From the NCBI RefSeq assembly GCF_027595985.1, contig NC_073308.1, positions 17,444,005 through 17,508,004 of the forward strand: 64,000 nucleotides of DNA, in the 5' to 3' direction. The stretch is from Sorex araneus. Lineage: Eukaryota > Chordata > Mammalia > Eulipotyphla > Soricidae. Made by a program: the position numbers and the translations under genes. Position 1 is the first letter of the stretch, and every line of letters starts with the position of its first letter. The notes beneath the pieces are model-generated. The model ran no database searches. It saw nothing but the letters and a program-made list of their open reading frames with translations, and was not told the DNA's origin. This document shows, piece by piece, positions 34,871-47,400 of the stretch.

Positions 34871-35343
34871 GGCTTAATGTAAACGTGCTGCTCTGGGCAT
34901 GCAGCTCTTTGATGAACCACCAACAGGGTGAGAGGGAAATAGAGCCACAGCAGCTCCTGTGTTACAAGAGGAGCCTCCGAGCTCCTGGTTAAGATGCGGC
35001 CTCCCACCACACTCACATGGAACTCGTGGGTCTAGTGCAGTGTGTGAAAGGTGCTTTTTATTCATGGACATATGCGCAGCCATCACTGTTTGCCTCTCAC
35101 CTTCTGTATGGTCAGCCAGGAGCACTCATTAAACTCACTTGGCAGCATAACCAGCACCACCCCCAGAGCTCCCATAGCACCCCACCCTGAAAGGTGGAAA
35201 TTCATTCAGCACTAACCCCATTGCCCTTCCCACCCTCCTCCAGCACCTGGGAATTGGCCCTTTGTTTAGAATCATTGTTTTGCGGTTCACTGAAGGAGTC
35301 CCAGCAGGCCATGGATAGACCTAACTGGGACGGTTCTGGACAA
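34871..35343. other. Unassigned DNA
   Basis: Nothing recognised. The 202-codon minus-strand frame 34408-35016 is mostly antisense L1. Confidence 0.45.
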
Positions 35344-35416
35344 GCTCTTTGCAGAGGGTCAGGTGGCAGATTGTTGGTTCTAGTCAAAAGTCTCATTAAC
35401 ATTGCTTTTTGTCTGA

Positions 35417-35494
<78 letters not shown>

Positions 35495-35566
35495 CTTTGC
35501 AGAGGGTCAGGCAACAGATTGTTGGTTCTAGTCAAAAGTCTCATTAACATTGCTTTTTGCCTGAGT

Positions 35567-35622
<56 letters not shown>
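35344..35622. repeat. Tandem 148-bp duplication built on CT/CA microsatellites
   Basis: The unique block 35344-35418 (GCTCTTTGCAGAGGGTCAGG ... GCTTTTTGTCTGAG) recurs at 35492-35566 with a few changes. Copy 1 is followed by (CT)n 35419-35448 and (CA)n 35449-35491. Copy 2 is followed by (CA)n about 35569-35621 without the CT part. Confidence 0.93.
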
Positions 35623-36102
35623 ATACACACACCCCATACACACACGTACCTGCAAACGCCCAGGTCCCTCTAGCAAGGAGGCTGGAGCTCCCTCAAGAGG
35701 CAGCTGTCACCATTACAGCCCTTCCTGGCTATAGGTAGACCAGTTGGTGGGTGTGGGTAGGGAAGGAGGGACAAGATTTGAGAGACGCTAGGGAATTTCT
35801 AAGTACAACCTGTCCCTGTTTCTTGAAATAGCATGTACTTCCTCTCTCCCCCTCATACACTGGACTGCATTTCATGATCCTGCCAACACTTAAATCCCTC
35901 TAGCTTCCTAGACTGTCCAGAGAAATTGATATTGCTGATGCTTTAGGAAGCAATGTGATTCCTCAAGCTGCTTTAGAATTAATGTTTCAGCAAGGACTGA
36001 TTGTGTTCCCTGAGCACAGAGATAAACTCAGGCCCTGCCCACACGTACCCCAAAGGCTTGGTGGGACTTTCTCAGAGAACTAAAGCATTTCTGTTTCTGC
36101 GT

Positions 36103-36104
<2 letters not shown>
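35623..36104. other. Unassigned DNA
   Basis: Nothing recognised. Confidence 0.45.

Positions 36105-36157
<53 letters not shown>
36105..36157. repeat. (GT)n microsatellite
   Basis: About 26 GT units. Confidence 0.97.
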
Positions 36158-36158
<1 letters not shown>

Positions 36159-36664
36159 CATTTTGCACCTGACAAAGCATTTTTCCAAAGATGTTTGCCT
36201 CCCTGTGATCAGGCACTGATGACTGGTCTCTGGGCTCTGGAATTTCTTGATAGAAGAACTGTAGGGCACACGGAAGTGGCTGAGCAGAGCAGAAACCTAG
36301 AGCTGGGGACCTGGCCCATTCCTAGGGGACATGCACAGTTTAACCACTGATGTTATTTGTTGACATCCTGGTATGAAAAGCTCTGGAGTCAGTCATGTTG
36401 CCCTCTAGGTAGGAGACTCTAGCATAAAACTCTGTTCCTTGGCTCTCTGTAGTCCACCCTCCATCTTATGCTTGGCTGATAAATGGATTTTTGTAGGTTC
36501 TTTCCAATCAAAGACTGACTTTGAGATAAAGGAGTTATAGTCAGTTTTGGTTGTTTAGATTCAAAAATCATGAAGATATGCTGCCTGCTCATCTCCATTT
36601 CTTCTAGGTATCTCCTAGCTGTTAGGAAGAAATTACTTACAGGTGACACACTTCATCCATGAAA

Positions 36665-36830
36665 CATCTTTTGATACCAAGGTGACCTTGAGGAAGTTAG
36701 CTGACATTTTGTGCTTTTTCTTTCTCAATTATGAGTGGATGATCATAAGAGTTACTACTTCATGATATTGTTATGACGATTACATTTTTAGATGCTCAGA
36801 AGGCCACTACTATCATTATCATTTTAGTCA
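36665..36830 (+). mobile_element. Probable MIR
   Basis: AAGGTGACCTTGAGGAAGTTAG, CTTTCTCAATTATGAGTGGATG and ATATTGTTATGACGATTACAT follow the sense MIR order, strongly diverged. Confidence 0.55.
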
Positions 36831-36889
36831 ACATCAAATTTTATATCAAGTAAACATATGGAATTAATCAAGCAGAGCATGTCATTTCG

Positions 36890-37495
36890 AGTAATTTAAA
36901 GGATTTAGGTTTATAACTTCCACATCGATATAATTCTCACCATTCTCACCATTAAATTCCAATGCCATCTCATAACCAGAAAAACCCCATTACTCCTCCC
37001 CACTATCTATCTCCTTTTTGTCTGTCTGGTAACCACTATTTTCAATGAAGTAAGGATGCAATTTTGAGTCTGGCCTGTAGTTTGCTTTAGTAACTGATCA
37101 CACCAAGTGAAACCATCTGGTAACTGTCTTTTACTTCCTTATTATTTCACTTAGCATTGTTAAGATTCATCTCTTTTGCCACCAAAGACTCTATTTCATC
37201 TTTAAAATGGCAGAAAAGTCTTGTGTAAAGTGTATATACAACCCAGCCATCTACCTTGACAGCATCTGCCAAATGGCATAAGTTGGTTTCATAACAGAAG
37301 CACAAAAATATCCTTCTAGATTAAGTCCTTGAATAAATGCTTGAAAGGATGATTTCTGAATCATTTGGAATCTCTATTTTTGTTTATTGAAGGAGTTTCC
37401 AAACCGTTTTCTCATAGATGTTGCAGAACTTTGTATTCCTATCAAGTATGCAGAGGATTCATTTTTTCTAGAAAGATTTTGAATGTTATTCAGTA
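36890..37495 (-). mobile_element. Ancient L1 3' part, antisense
   Basis: CTGTCTGGTAACCACTATTT, TTATTTCACTTAGCATTGTT, CTTTAAAATGGCAGAAAAGT, CTTGAATAAATGCTTG and GTTTCCAAACCGTTTTCTCA match the antisense L1M 3' order, as at 25930-26665. Confidence 0.7.
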
Positions 37496-37530
37496 GGCAT
37501 GAGATCCATCAAAGATTTTGAAACTAGAAG

Positions 37531-37550
37531 GTTTTTTTTTTGTTTTTGGC

Positions 37551-37582
<32 letters not shown>

Positions 37583-37742
37583 TTTTGGATCACACCCTGC
37601 AATGCTCAGGGTTCACTCCTGGCTCTGCACTCAGGAATTACCCCTGGCGGTATTCAGGGGATCATGAGATGCTGGGAATCAAATCTGGATCATCTGTATG
37701 CAAGGCAAATGCCCTACCCACTGTACTATCTCTCCAGCCCCA
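37531..37742 (-). mobile_element. Shrew-type SINE, antisense, long T start
   Basis: A T-run of about 27 bases at 37552-37579 (antisense A tail), CTCCTGGCTCTGCACTCAGG, and head CTGTACTATCTCTCCAGCCCC. Flanked by AAACTAGAAG at 37521-37530 and 37743-37752. The long pure tail suggests a recent insertion, or expansion. Confidence 0.94.
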
Positions 37743-37752
37743 AAACTAGAAG

Positions 37753-38206
37753 CTTTTTATTAAGAAAAATAATTCTGGTGAGACTGTGTGAAAGGATAGA
37801 CACTGGGAGGAGGAAATCTAGCAGGTGATCATTTGGATTGTGTAGGTGTCAGACAACAAGGCAGAGAGTCTGCAAAGGTTGGAGGTGAACTGGATCCTCA
37901 CTTCAGAAGTATGCAGTGGGGCCTTGTATTGAATGGGAAAAGAATGACAGAGTCTTCTTCACTCATCAGCTCCTTCATGTTGGACAGTGACCTTACTCAT
38001 TCTGTTTCCCTAGTCTAAAAACAGGTCAGAAGGCCCTGGCAGTTTCTCAGGCCTGTATTTTAATATCCCTTTAGGATTAATGCTCAAATCCTATCAAACT
38101 CCTAAAGATTCCTCACACCCAGATCACCTGCTCCTCAGTCTGGTGGCATTTCAGCGTCTCCTTTTGGATTCCCCTACTCCTTAAAAAAGTTATTTTTAAA
38201 TAGTAG
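37753..38206. other. Unassigned DNA
   Basis: Nothing recognised. Confidence 0.45.
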
Positions 38207-38612
38207 AGCTGGAGAGATAGTACAGCAGTAAGGGAATTTGCGTAGTCTACTTGATGGACTGGAGCAATAGCACAGTGGGTAGTGTGTTTGCCTTGCATGC
38301 GGCCAACCCAGGTTCGATTCCTCTGTCCCTCTCGGAGAGCCCAGCAAGCTACCGAGAGTATCTCTCCCACAAGGCAGAGCCTGGCAAGCTACCCGTGGCA
38401 TATTCTATATGCCAAAAACAGTAACAAGTCTCACAATGGAGACATTATGGTGCCCGCTCGAGCAAATTGATGAACAATGGGAAGACAGTGCTACAGTGCT
38501 ACAGTCAACCTGGGTTTGAACCTAAGTCCCTCTGGGATTAATCCTTGAGTACAGAGCCAGGAGTCAGCCCTAAGCACTGCCCAGTATGGCCCCCAAACAA
38601 ATGAAAAGGTAA
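38207..38612 (+). mobile_element. Host SINE split by a composite SINE
   Basis: The left part 38207-38252 has GAGCTGGAGAGATAGTACAG. The right part 38504-38612 resumes with TCAACCTGGGTTTGAACC and ends CCCCCAAACAAATGAAAAGG. The composite SINE at 38253-38503 lies between, so the outer copy is older. Confidence 0.8.
38253..38503 (+). mobile_element. Composite SINE: tRNA-like head with RTE-type tail
   Basis: Head GGACTGGAGCAATAGCACAG with box B GGTTCGATTCC, then CTGTCCCTCTCGGAGAGCCC, GCCTGGCAAGCTACCCGTGG, ATGCCAAAAACAGTAACAAG, GGAGACATTATGGTGCCCGC and CAGTGCTACAGTGCTACAG instead of an A tail. The second half is shared with 61493-61592 and with the terminus of the RTE LINE at 57366. A short tandem terminus without poly-A is what RTE-type machinery produces, so it likely moves by RTE rather than L1. 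Confidence 0.9.
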
Positions 38613-40369
38613 AATTAGACAAACCCTAATAGTTGAGTGAAGGGTCACATACATGGAGTAGTTTCCTCTGCTTCATCCAAAGAATATTCAGCAGATAATT
38701 TCCTCTCTCCACTAATCTTTAACTCATTTGTTCCTACAGAGACACCTGACACAGATCTTTACCTCATGAGTAAAAGTTGTGTTTATTTGTCCATCCCAGC
38801 CTGGCACACAATAACTGTTGAAAAGCATGAGGTAGGGATGAGTGAACTTGTAAATGAATTAATGAGTGAGCACAGTGATGAGGAGGAGCCAGTCCTTGGA
38901 TTACATCCTTCCAACCACTGGGAAGCCAGAGTCAGATACACATCACACAGGACTGGTAACAACACCTTTTGCTCTTCTCTTTCCTTGGAGCATCACTGAG
39001 AATCAGACTGGTTTCTGTAGTGACTTTTGTTTTCCTAAAGCTATTGCTCCTATTTGCTTCCCAGCCTTTCCCGGGCACTATAGTGAGAACCTTTTCTCTA
39101 AGTATGAGGACCCCCTATATTTATGAACACATAAATTTCATCAGTGATATCAACACTGATTTTGTAGGGTGGAAACCTAGAATGAGTTAACAAGCACCAA
39201 CACATTTGCTAAGCTTAAAAGAATACTCTATTATTGTGTGGCAATTGGTAAAGAACTTATTAATTAAGGATATAAGATAGAGAGAAATCTCCCAGGAGGC
39301 AAAAAGCCATTACAAAGACATTGTGGAACCAATCTAGCAGTTAATGGAATACTCAGAGGTTCTTTAAAAAAGAGAAAGAAAGAGAGAGAAGGAGGAGAAT
39401 CGCTTCTCAAAAGAATAGGTTTCACCAAGTTAGTGATGTTTCAGATTTGGGGAAACTTAACTAAAGGAAAGTTAAAAAAAATTGAGGCAAATCAAATGCT
39501 CTTAAAATCATTGGTTTCAATATAGTCCAGTCTGTTATGGCATCTCTAAGATCCCCAAAAAACATCCCCTCACCTCTGAAAAGCATAAAAGTAAATTGAG
39601 ATGGAAATCGAAATCAAACTAGTGTTGCAAATGAGAATTAATAGTACATTTGCTTTTGTTCTGAGACAGGGACATCTGAGGCAAAATAAATAACTCATTT
39701 CAAATGCCTGTGAGTTGTTTGTTTAAGAAATAACTATCAAATTAACAAGAAATGCCAGGCTCGCCTCCATTTCCCTCCTTCTGTTGTTAGTTTCTCCCCC
39801 CCTAGAGATTATCTTGTTGTGTTGGAGCGGGGTTGTATTTTAGAGGGATTTGGTGAGATGAGCCAAACATTGAGGATTACCAAGGAATTGGTTTCTCTGG
39901 AGTGATAAAGGACCTCTTACATACCTATTCTATTAAGATGTTTATCTTTAGAAGATCCAAAAAGCTCCAGCCTGTGAGCAGACTCTCAGAGGGACTACTA
40001 GAAACAGTCCTCCCAACTGCTCAGAGTCACAAATCCACACGGTCACAGGGCTTGACTAACTTACTGTGTGGGGGCTTGTTGAGCTTTTTATAACCTTGCT
40101 AATGTCAGGGGCACTTTAGATTTCAGTATATTTATGTTAGAATTCAAATCTAACCTAGATAGTTCCATGTAGATAAGTAGTATATTCACAAGACAAAACT
40201 TGGAAATTATTTATTCCACATAAATAATTGGAATGATTGATTGGGGAAGGAGAGAACTGTGCTGACTATGATCATGAATATACTTTTTTAGTTTGCAGTG
40301 GTTAAGTGTAATGAACACTAAAGGTGCAAAGATGCAAAGATGTAATCTTGAGTACATGCAAGCTGCTCC
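38613..40369. other. Unassigned DNA
   Basis: AG-rich near 39365-39400. No gene recognised. Confidence 0.45.
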
Positions 40370-40520
40370 CCAGCTCTGTGATCAAGATCACATTACTCAC
40401 ACATTTAAACCCTCTCTTTCTCATCTGTGCAAGGGGATAGGAGGACACTTCACGTGCTTTCCAGAATAAGCATGAAGACCAAACGCATTAAAGTGGGCCA
40501 GAGCAGTGTGCAGTATATAA
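40370..40520 (+). mobile_element. MIR
   Basis: CTGCTCCCCAGCTCTGTGATCA, AACCCTCTCTTTCTCATCTGTG and GGGGATAGGAGGACACTTCA match the sense MIR core. Confidence 0.65.
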
Positions 40521-40606
40521 AGGCATCTGAGTGGTTATTTTTCTGAAAAGGGGTTGGTAGACCAGGTGAATCTGGGAACCAACGATGATGACCATGGTGG
40601 TGGTAT

Positions 40607-40607
<1 letters not shown>

Positions 40608-40656
<49 letters not shown>
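40608..40656. repeat. (GAT)n microsatellite
   Basis: About 16 units. The poly-Asp and poly-His frames across it are artefacts. Confidence 0.97.
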
Positions 40657-41559
40657 CAATAGTTCAAGGCAGTTGTGTTAATGTTGTGAGACTGTCTAAC
40701 CTTTTAGTAAAAGATGGTCAGAATGAAAAGTTATTTCTTTGAGTAGGAGTTTCCATAGGAATGTAAGGTTCATCATCAAATAAATGAATTCTATCATGGT
40801 ATCATTAAATGATCTGCTGAACACAAGATACCGATTGGTCCTAGTTTTCAGATAGAACCCAACCTACCTTGATCCAGGCTCAAAGTCTGAGTGACTCAGC
40901 AGTATGAACAGATGGCCCTCCACTGTGCAATCACACTCCCTAACCACAGCCCAGCTCAACAGCGCATTCTGTTTCCATGCATGCACTATCTCTATAGCTT
41001 CTCTTTCACTGCTGTCTCTCTTGGAATTCAGTGTCTTTCTAAGCTTTCTTCTAAGACCTTGATTTTTTTTGAGCATCATTGTACCCAATGGAAAAGTTAC
41101 GTGCTACAAGAGAAAGGACTCCTTTGGCATTCTTGTATCCTACTTGCTCAATGTTACACTGAACATCGAAATCTCTATCTCTTTTGCCATTGTCCTCCCC
41201 TCTGAAAGTATAATTTGATTTTTATAGTTTCATGAGCCCATTGTTAGTCTCAGTTCTATCTTTTGCATTTTCACACTTGAGTTTGTCAGAGAATTCTTCA
41301 TATACGTGATTACACTGAACTATTCTGCATACACTGTTTTTTTGGTTTTGTGTGGTTTTTTTTTTGGGTGGGGGTGTTTGGTGGTGGTGGTGGTGGTAGA
41401 AGGGAGGGGAATACCCTTTTTGATTTATTGTATAATTGTGGTTATAATGTGATTGATCTTGTGATTGTCAAGGTAGAATTTAATCTCCTAGTACCTTCCA
41501 ACTGCCTTGAATATCTTTAAGGATGTCCTGTACACTCATTGTTCATAAGACTATTTGCT
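40657..41559. other. Unassigned DNA with T/G-rich tract
   Basis: A TTTTGG/GGT-rich stretch at 41335-41400 may be a decayed antisense SINE tail. Otherwise nothing recognised. Confidence 0.4.
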
Positions 41560-41815
41560 ATCTAAGATCTTGGCTTATGGGACATGGGACCCCAAGTAGT
41601 TCCCAGAAGACCCAGGGACCACTCCTGGTGATATTTGGTGAACTAAGTTGATGGTTCAGTGCTAAGGATGTCATGCTGCTTGGACACTGGTATGCTGGGG
41701 ACCAACCATGCTACACTCAGCAATGTCTCAAGGCTCCTCTGATGCCTGAGAATGAATCTGGGTTGGGTGCATGCAAGGCCTGTGTCTTAACCCCTGTACT
41801 ATCTCTAACCCTGAA
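41560..41815 (-). mobile_element. Long diverged SINE, antisense
   Basis: ACCACTCCTGGTGATATTTG, GTGCATGCAAGGCCTGTGTC and CTGTACTATCTCTAACCCTG in antisense order, with an extended middle. Confidence 0.6.
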
Positions 41816-41929
41816 AATTATAGTCTTTATTGATGTCCCTTCTTTGGTATTACCAAACCTCACAGCAACACCCTATATTTCCCCATTATAATTCCTCATT
41901 ATCACTACCTAGTTAATGTCTGGGACTGT

Positions 41930-42011
41930 AAGACTTTTTAATTCCCTCTGCTTGGAATATTCTTCCTTGTCAATTCTTTATGCTTCACAATTATCATTTC
42001 AGGTGTTAGTT
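41930..42011 (-). mobile_element. L2-like fragment, antisense, split by the L1
   Basis: TTCCCTCTGCTTGGAATATT and TTTCAGGTGTTAGTTTAAAA match the order of the antisense L2 3' region. It continues after the L1 at about 48769. Confidence 0.45.
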
Positions 42012-42027
42012 TAAAAGGCATCTTATG

Positions 42028-42447
42028 CTTTTGCAGGTTAGTGGACTGAAAAGGCGCCATCTCATCTGCGCCTGCACCACCCCACCCCTCCCCCCACGCG
42101 CCGTCTTCCTTCGGACCCCGACTCCACCCTATCTGAGCAATGCCCACCTAGACCCTCGCCACCCTCCAGCGCCGGCCCACCGGCCCGCTCCCTTTTGCAG
42201 GTTGCTAGCTAATTCCAAGTTTGAAAACTACCAATGAATATAAGCAGCTATTCAAGCCAAAGCTAAAGGACCCCACTCTCAAAAAGCACTGCTTGAAGCT
42301 TCACATAAAGAATAGAGGAACATCAGAGAGGGACATGTTCTAGAGGGGGTATAGAAGAAATTGATCACCACTGACCAAGCCCATTCAGAATCCTTTTTCG
42401 CAACCAGAGGTGAACTTGAAGGTCCCTTTCCATATCACCACAATAAT
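42028..42447 (+). promoter_or_regulatory. L1 5'UTR with YY1-like site
   Basis: The first 25 bases of the insertion hold AAGGCGCCATCTC, whose complement is the AGATGGCGCC YY1-type motif found near the start of mammalian L1s. A CpG-rich pyrimidine-biased stretch follows (about 42048-42200, with CCCACGCGCCGTC and CCAGCGCCGGCCC). CTTTTGCAGGTT occurs at both 42028 and about 42191, a possible remnant of short tandem units. This is inferred internal-promoter DNA. Confidence 0.6.
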
Positions 42448-42985
42448 ATGAAGAAACAGCGCAAATCCCTGCCACAAGGAGAGGACGAAGAAAAGAGTCC
42501 AGATGCCTCAGTAGATCATTCCTACAAACTGGAGCTCTCTGATAAAGAATTCAGAGGGGAAATCTTCAAGATGTTCAATCAACTCAATGGAAAGATTGTC
42601 AAGGTATTCGTTACATTAAAGGAGGACCTGACAGAAAGGATACAACAGACAGCTGAAAAATTATGGGAAGAAATGAGAACAGAAATAAAAAACCTACAGA
42701 AGGAAATGTCACAAATAAAGGACTCGGTAGATGAATTAAAAAACTCAGTGGGTGCCCTCAAAAATAGAATGACTGCAGCAGAAGACAGTATCAGTGAGCT
42801 TGAAGATTAGCTGCAGGCAGCCTACAGGCAACAAAAATCAATGGGAAGAGACCTCAAAATAGCTCTAGGGAGAATTAGAGTCCTAGGGTATGAATTCAAG
42901 AGGAACAACATTAGAATCATCGGAGTACCAGAAGGACAGGGAACCAACCCCAATGAAAAAGCCACAGTCAAAAAAATCATTGCTG

Positions 42986-43552
42986 GCCAAAAGGCACATG
43001 AAAAAGTGCTCTACATCACTAATCATCAGAGAGATGCAGATCAAAACAACCACAAGATACCATCTCACACCACAGAGACTAGCGCACATCCAAAAGAACA
43101 AAAGCAACCGCTGTTGGAGAGGATGTGGCGAGAAAGGGACCCTTCTACACTGCTGGTGGGAATGCCCACTGGTTCAGCCCTTCTGGAAAACAATATGGAC
43201 GATTCTCAAAAAATTACAAATTGAGCTCCCATTTGACCCAGCAATACCACTGCTGGGAATATATCCCAGAGAGGCAAAAAAGTATAATCGAAATGGCATC
43301 TGCACATGTATGTTCATCGCAGCACTGTTTACAATAGCCAGAATCTGGAAAAAACCCAAATGCCCTAGAATGGATGACTGGTTGAGGAAACTTTGGTACA
43401 TCTATACAATGGAATACTATGCAGCTGTTAGAAAAAAGGAGGTCACAAATTTTTTATTTAAGTGGATCGGCATGAAAAGTTTCATGCTAAGTGAAATGAG
43501 TCAGAAAGAGAGAGACAGACATAGAAAGATTGCACTCATCTATGACATATAG
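42986..43552 (+). pseudogene. L1 ORF2 C-terminal fragment, still open
   Basis: In frame from the insertion junction to a stop at 43550-43552. It shows [19 protein letters not shown] and the complete L1 cysteine motif CX3CX7HX4C ([18 protein letters not shown]). Further on are [32 protein letters not shown] and the conserved end [18 protein letters not shown]. The host L1's alternate frame is open upstream, so an artificial 220-codon frame runs from 42890 through the junction. It lacks endonuclease and RT and has no function I would predict. Confidence 0.9.
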
Positions 43553-44017
43553 AATAACAGAGTGGGAGACTAACACCCAAGAATTGTAGAAACAACTACC
43601 AGGAGGTTGACTCCATGGCTAGGAGGCTGGCCTCACATTCTGGGGAAAGGGCAACTCAGAGAAGGGATCACCAACTATAATGTAGTCGAAGGCCATGTGG
43701 GAGAAGGGAGTTGCGGGCTGAATGAGGGCTAGAGACTGAGCACAGTGGCCACTCAACACCTTTATTGCAAACCACAATAGCTAATTAGAGGGAGAGAACA
43801 GAAGGGAATGCCCTGCCACAGTGACAGGGTGGGGTGGGGGGGAGATGGGATTGGGGAGGATGGGAGGGATGCTGAGTTTACTGGTGGTGGAATATGGGCA
43901 CTGGTGAAGGGATGGGTTCCCGAACTTTGTATGGGGGAAGCATAAGCACAGATGTGTATAAATCCGTAACTGTACCCTCATGGTGATTCATTAATTAAAA
44001 ATAAATAAATTTATTTA
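42986..44017 (+). mobile_element. Nested 5'-truncated L1 inside ORF1
   Basis: Bounded by the perfect 16-bp duplication AAAAAAATCATTGCTG (42970-42985 and 44018-44033). It holds the last 180-odd codons of L1 ORF2 and a complete 3'UTR (43553-44017). That 3'UTR contains GAGTGGGAGACTAACACCC, the GTGGGGTGGGGGGGAGATGG block and a tail ATTAAAAATAAATAAATTTA. It differs from the 3'UTR of the outer L1 (48278-48752), so it belongs to another, later-active L1 lineage. Confidence 0.95.
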
Positions 44018-44489
44018 AAAAAAATCATTGCTGAAAAGTTCCTAGAGCTGAACAATGCAGACATCCAGATTCAAGGAGCCAGAAGGGTACCAGCTAAAAG
44101 AGACCCTAACAGAAAAACTCCAAGACATATCATAGTTAGGATGACGGACGTAACAGATAGAGACACACTACTGCAAGCCTCAAGGTCGAAGAAGGAAATC
44201 ACATACAATGGAGCACCCCTTAGATTCACAGCAGACCTATCGCAGGAAACCCTTCAAGCTCGAAGGCAGTGGTGGGATATAGTGAAAAAACTCAATGAAA
44301 TGAATGCTTCGCCAAGAATACTTTATCTGGCCAAACTCTCATTCAAACTTGAAGGAATTATACACTATTTTGCGGATAAACAACAACTCAGAAACTTCAC
44401 AGACTCCAAACCAAACCTAAAAGAAGGTCTAAAGGGGCTACTATAAGACAAGAAAACCCCCCACAAGCACAACAAACACTTACAGAAAG

Positions 44490-47400
44490 ATGGCACAAAA
44501 CCTTATGACAATAATCTCTCTCAATGTCAATGGTCTTAATTCACCAATTAAGAGACAAAATGGATTCAGAGACTGAACCCAACATTCTGCTGCCTGCAAG
44601 AAACACATCTGAATAGCCAGAACAAACACAGACTCAAAGTCAAAGGATGGAAAACAATCCTGCAAGCAAACAACTCCCTCAAAAAAGCTGGGGTGTCTTT
44701 ACTAGTATCAGACAATATAGACTTCAGGTTGAAAAAGATTAGAAGGGATAGTGAAGGCTACTTTTTATTAATCAAGGGATATGTATAGCAGGAAGAAATC
44801 ACACACCTAAATGTGTACACACCCACTGAGGGACCAGCTAAATATCTACAACAGCTACTAACAGACCTTAAGAAGTACATTGTGGGCAACACAATAGTAG
44901 TTGGAGACTTCAACACCACCCTATCACCTCTGGATAGATCATGAAGATTAAAACTCACCAAGGAAATACTGGCTTTGAATGAAGAAATAGAAGAGAAAGC
45001 ACTAATAGATCTATCAGGGCTCTATATCCAAAAAAAAAAAAAAAGGAATACACATTCTTTTCAGTGCACACGGAACATTTTCCAAAATAGACCATGCTCT
45101 GGGCCACGCAACATACCTGAACAGAATCAACAAAATAGACATTGTACCAGCTATTTTTTCAGACCATGATGCACTGAAAATCGATGTTAATCATGGACAG
45201 GTGCTGAAAAATAAATCAAACACCTGGAAATTAAACAGCTCGATGTTGAACAATGAGTGGGTCAGGAAGGAAATCAAGGAGGAAATCTAAAGGTACCTGG
45301 AAACAAATGAGATGAAGACACGAGCTACCAGAACCTGTGGGACGTAGCTAAAGCCATTTTAAGGGGAACATTTATAGCTCTGTAAGCATATCTCAGGAAG
45401 GAAGAAAGGGCCCGCATAAATAACTTGACTTCACAGCTCAAGACCTTAGAAAAGGACCAACAAAAGGAGCCCAAACTAGGCAGAAGGAAAGAGATAATAA
45501 AACTTAGAGCAGAAATTAATGACATGGAAACCCAAAAGACAATTCAAAAGATCAATGAAACCAAGAGCTGGTTCTTCAAGAAAATAAATAAGGTTAATAA
45601 AACACTAGCAAGACTGACAAAGAAAGAGAGAGAGAACCCTTATAAGCCAAATCAGAAATGAAAAGGGGGATATCACAACAGAAACCAAAGAAATTCAACA
45701 GATCATCAGGGGCTACTTTGAAAATCTGTATGCCACAAAACAAGAAAACCTAGAAGAAATGGATAAATTCCTGGATTCCTATAATCTCCCAAGGCTGAAC
45801 CAAGAAGAACTGGAGTACATGAATAGTCCTATTGACATCAAGGAAATTGAAATGGTAATCAAAAGCCTTCCCAAAAACAAAAGCCCAGGTCCAGACAGAT
45901 TCACTACCAAATGCTTCCAAACATTTAAAGAGGACCTATTGCCAGTTCTTCTCAAGCTTTTCCAGGAAAGTGAAGAAACAGAAACCCTCCCAAACAGTTT
46001 CTATGAGGCTCACATCTCCCTAATACCAAAAGCAAACAAAGACACCACAAAAAAGAAAGCTACAGGCCAATATCCCTGATGGACACAGATGCGAAGATTC
46101 TCAACAAAATATTAGCAAACAGAATTCAACAACTCATCAAAAAGATCATACACTACGACCAAGTGGATTCATCCCGGGGATGCAAGGATGGTTTAACATT
46201 TGAAATCAATCAACATAATCCATCATATCAACAAAAGAAAAGATAAAAATCATATAATCATATCAATAGATGCAGAGAAAGCATTTTACAAGATCCAGCA
46301 CACGTTTATGTTGAAAACTCTCACCAAAATGGGTATAGAAGGGACCTTCCTAAATATAGTCAAAGCCATCTACCACAAGCCTACGGCAAGCATCATCCTC
46401 AATGGGGAAAAACTAAGACCCTTCCCTCTAGGAACAGGGACAAGACAAGGATGCCCACTCTCTCCTCTTCTGTTCAATATAGTACTGGAAGTACTTGCAA
46501 TAGCAATTAGGCAAGAAAAAGATATTAAGGGCATTCAGGTAGGAAAGGAAGAAATCAAGCTCTCACTGTTCGCTGATGATATAATATTATACTTAGAAAA
46601 CCCTAAAATGTCTACCAAGAAACTAGAAACAATAGACTCATATAGCAAAGTTGCAGGCTATAAAATCAATACCCAAAAGTCCATGGCTTTCTTATATGCA
46701 AATAGTGAGAGAGAAGAAAACAACATGATAAAAGCAATCCCGTTCACAATTGCGCCTCAAAAAATCAAATACCTCGGAATCAGCTTAACTAAGGAGGTAA
46801 AGGACTTGAATAATGAAAACTACAAAACGCTACTTCAGGAAATAAAAGAAGACACTGGGAAATGGAAAAATATCCCCTGCTCATGGATTGGAAGAATTAA
46901 TATTGTCAAAATGGCAATTCTCCCCAAAGCATTGTACAAATTCAATGCAATCCCTATAGGGATACCCTTGTCATTCTTCAAAGAAATGGAGCAGGTGCTC
47001 CTGAAATTCATATGGAACAATAAGCCCCCAGGAACAGCTAAAGCAATTCTTGGGAAAAAGAAAATGGGAGGAATTAACCTCCCCAATTTCCAACTCTACT
47101 ACAAAGCGGTAGTCATTAAAACATCTTGGTACTGGAACAAAGGCAGAGCGGCAGACCAATGGAACAGGGTTGATAATCTGACACATCCCCCCAAATATAT
47201 GACCATCTAATCTTTGATAAGGGAGCAAGAAATGTGAAGTGGAGCAAGGAAAGCATGTTTAACAAATTGTGCTGGCAAAACTGGACAGCTACATGCAAAA
47301 AAAATGGGCTTAGACCTCTACCTATCACCATGTACAAAAGTCAGATCAAAATGGATTAAAGACCTCAACATCAGACCAGAATCCATAAGGTACATTGAAG

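Larger units (their letters stand above)
42448..44446 (+). pseudogene. L1 ORF1 (RNA-binding chaperone), stopped and interrupted
   Basis: The product would be the trimeric coiled-coil nucleic-acid chaperone of the L1 RNP. The start ATG at 42448 gives MKKQRKSLPQ. A long coiled coil (42540-42807, LTERIQQTAEKLWEEM, MTAAEDSISELED) ends in a TAG at 42808. The same frame resumes after it ([21 protein letters not shown]). At 42986-44017 another L1 fragment interrupts it. The C-terminal RNA-binding part resumes at 44034 (AKRDPNRKTPRHIIVR, YNGAPLRFTADLS) and ends at 44446. The RNA-recognition and C-terminal domains are otherwise well preserved. Confidence 0.92.
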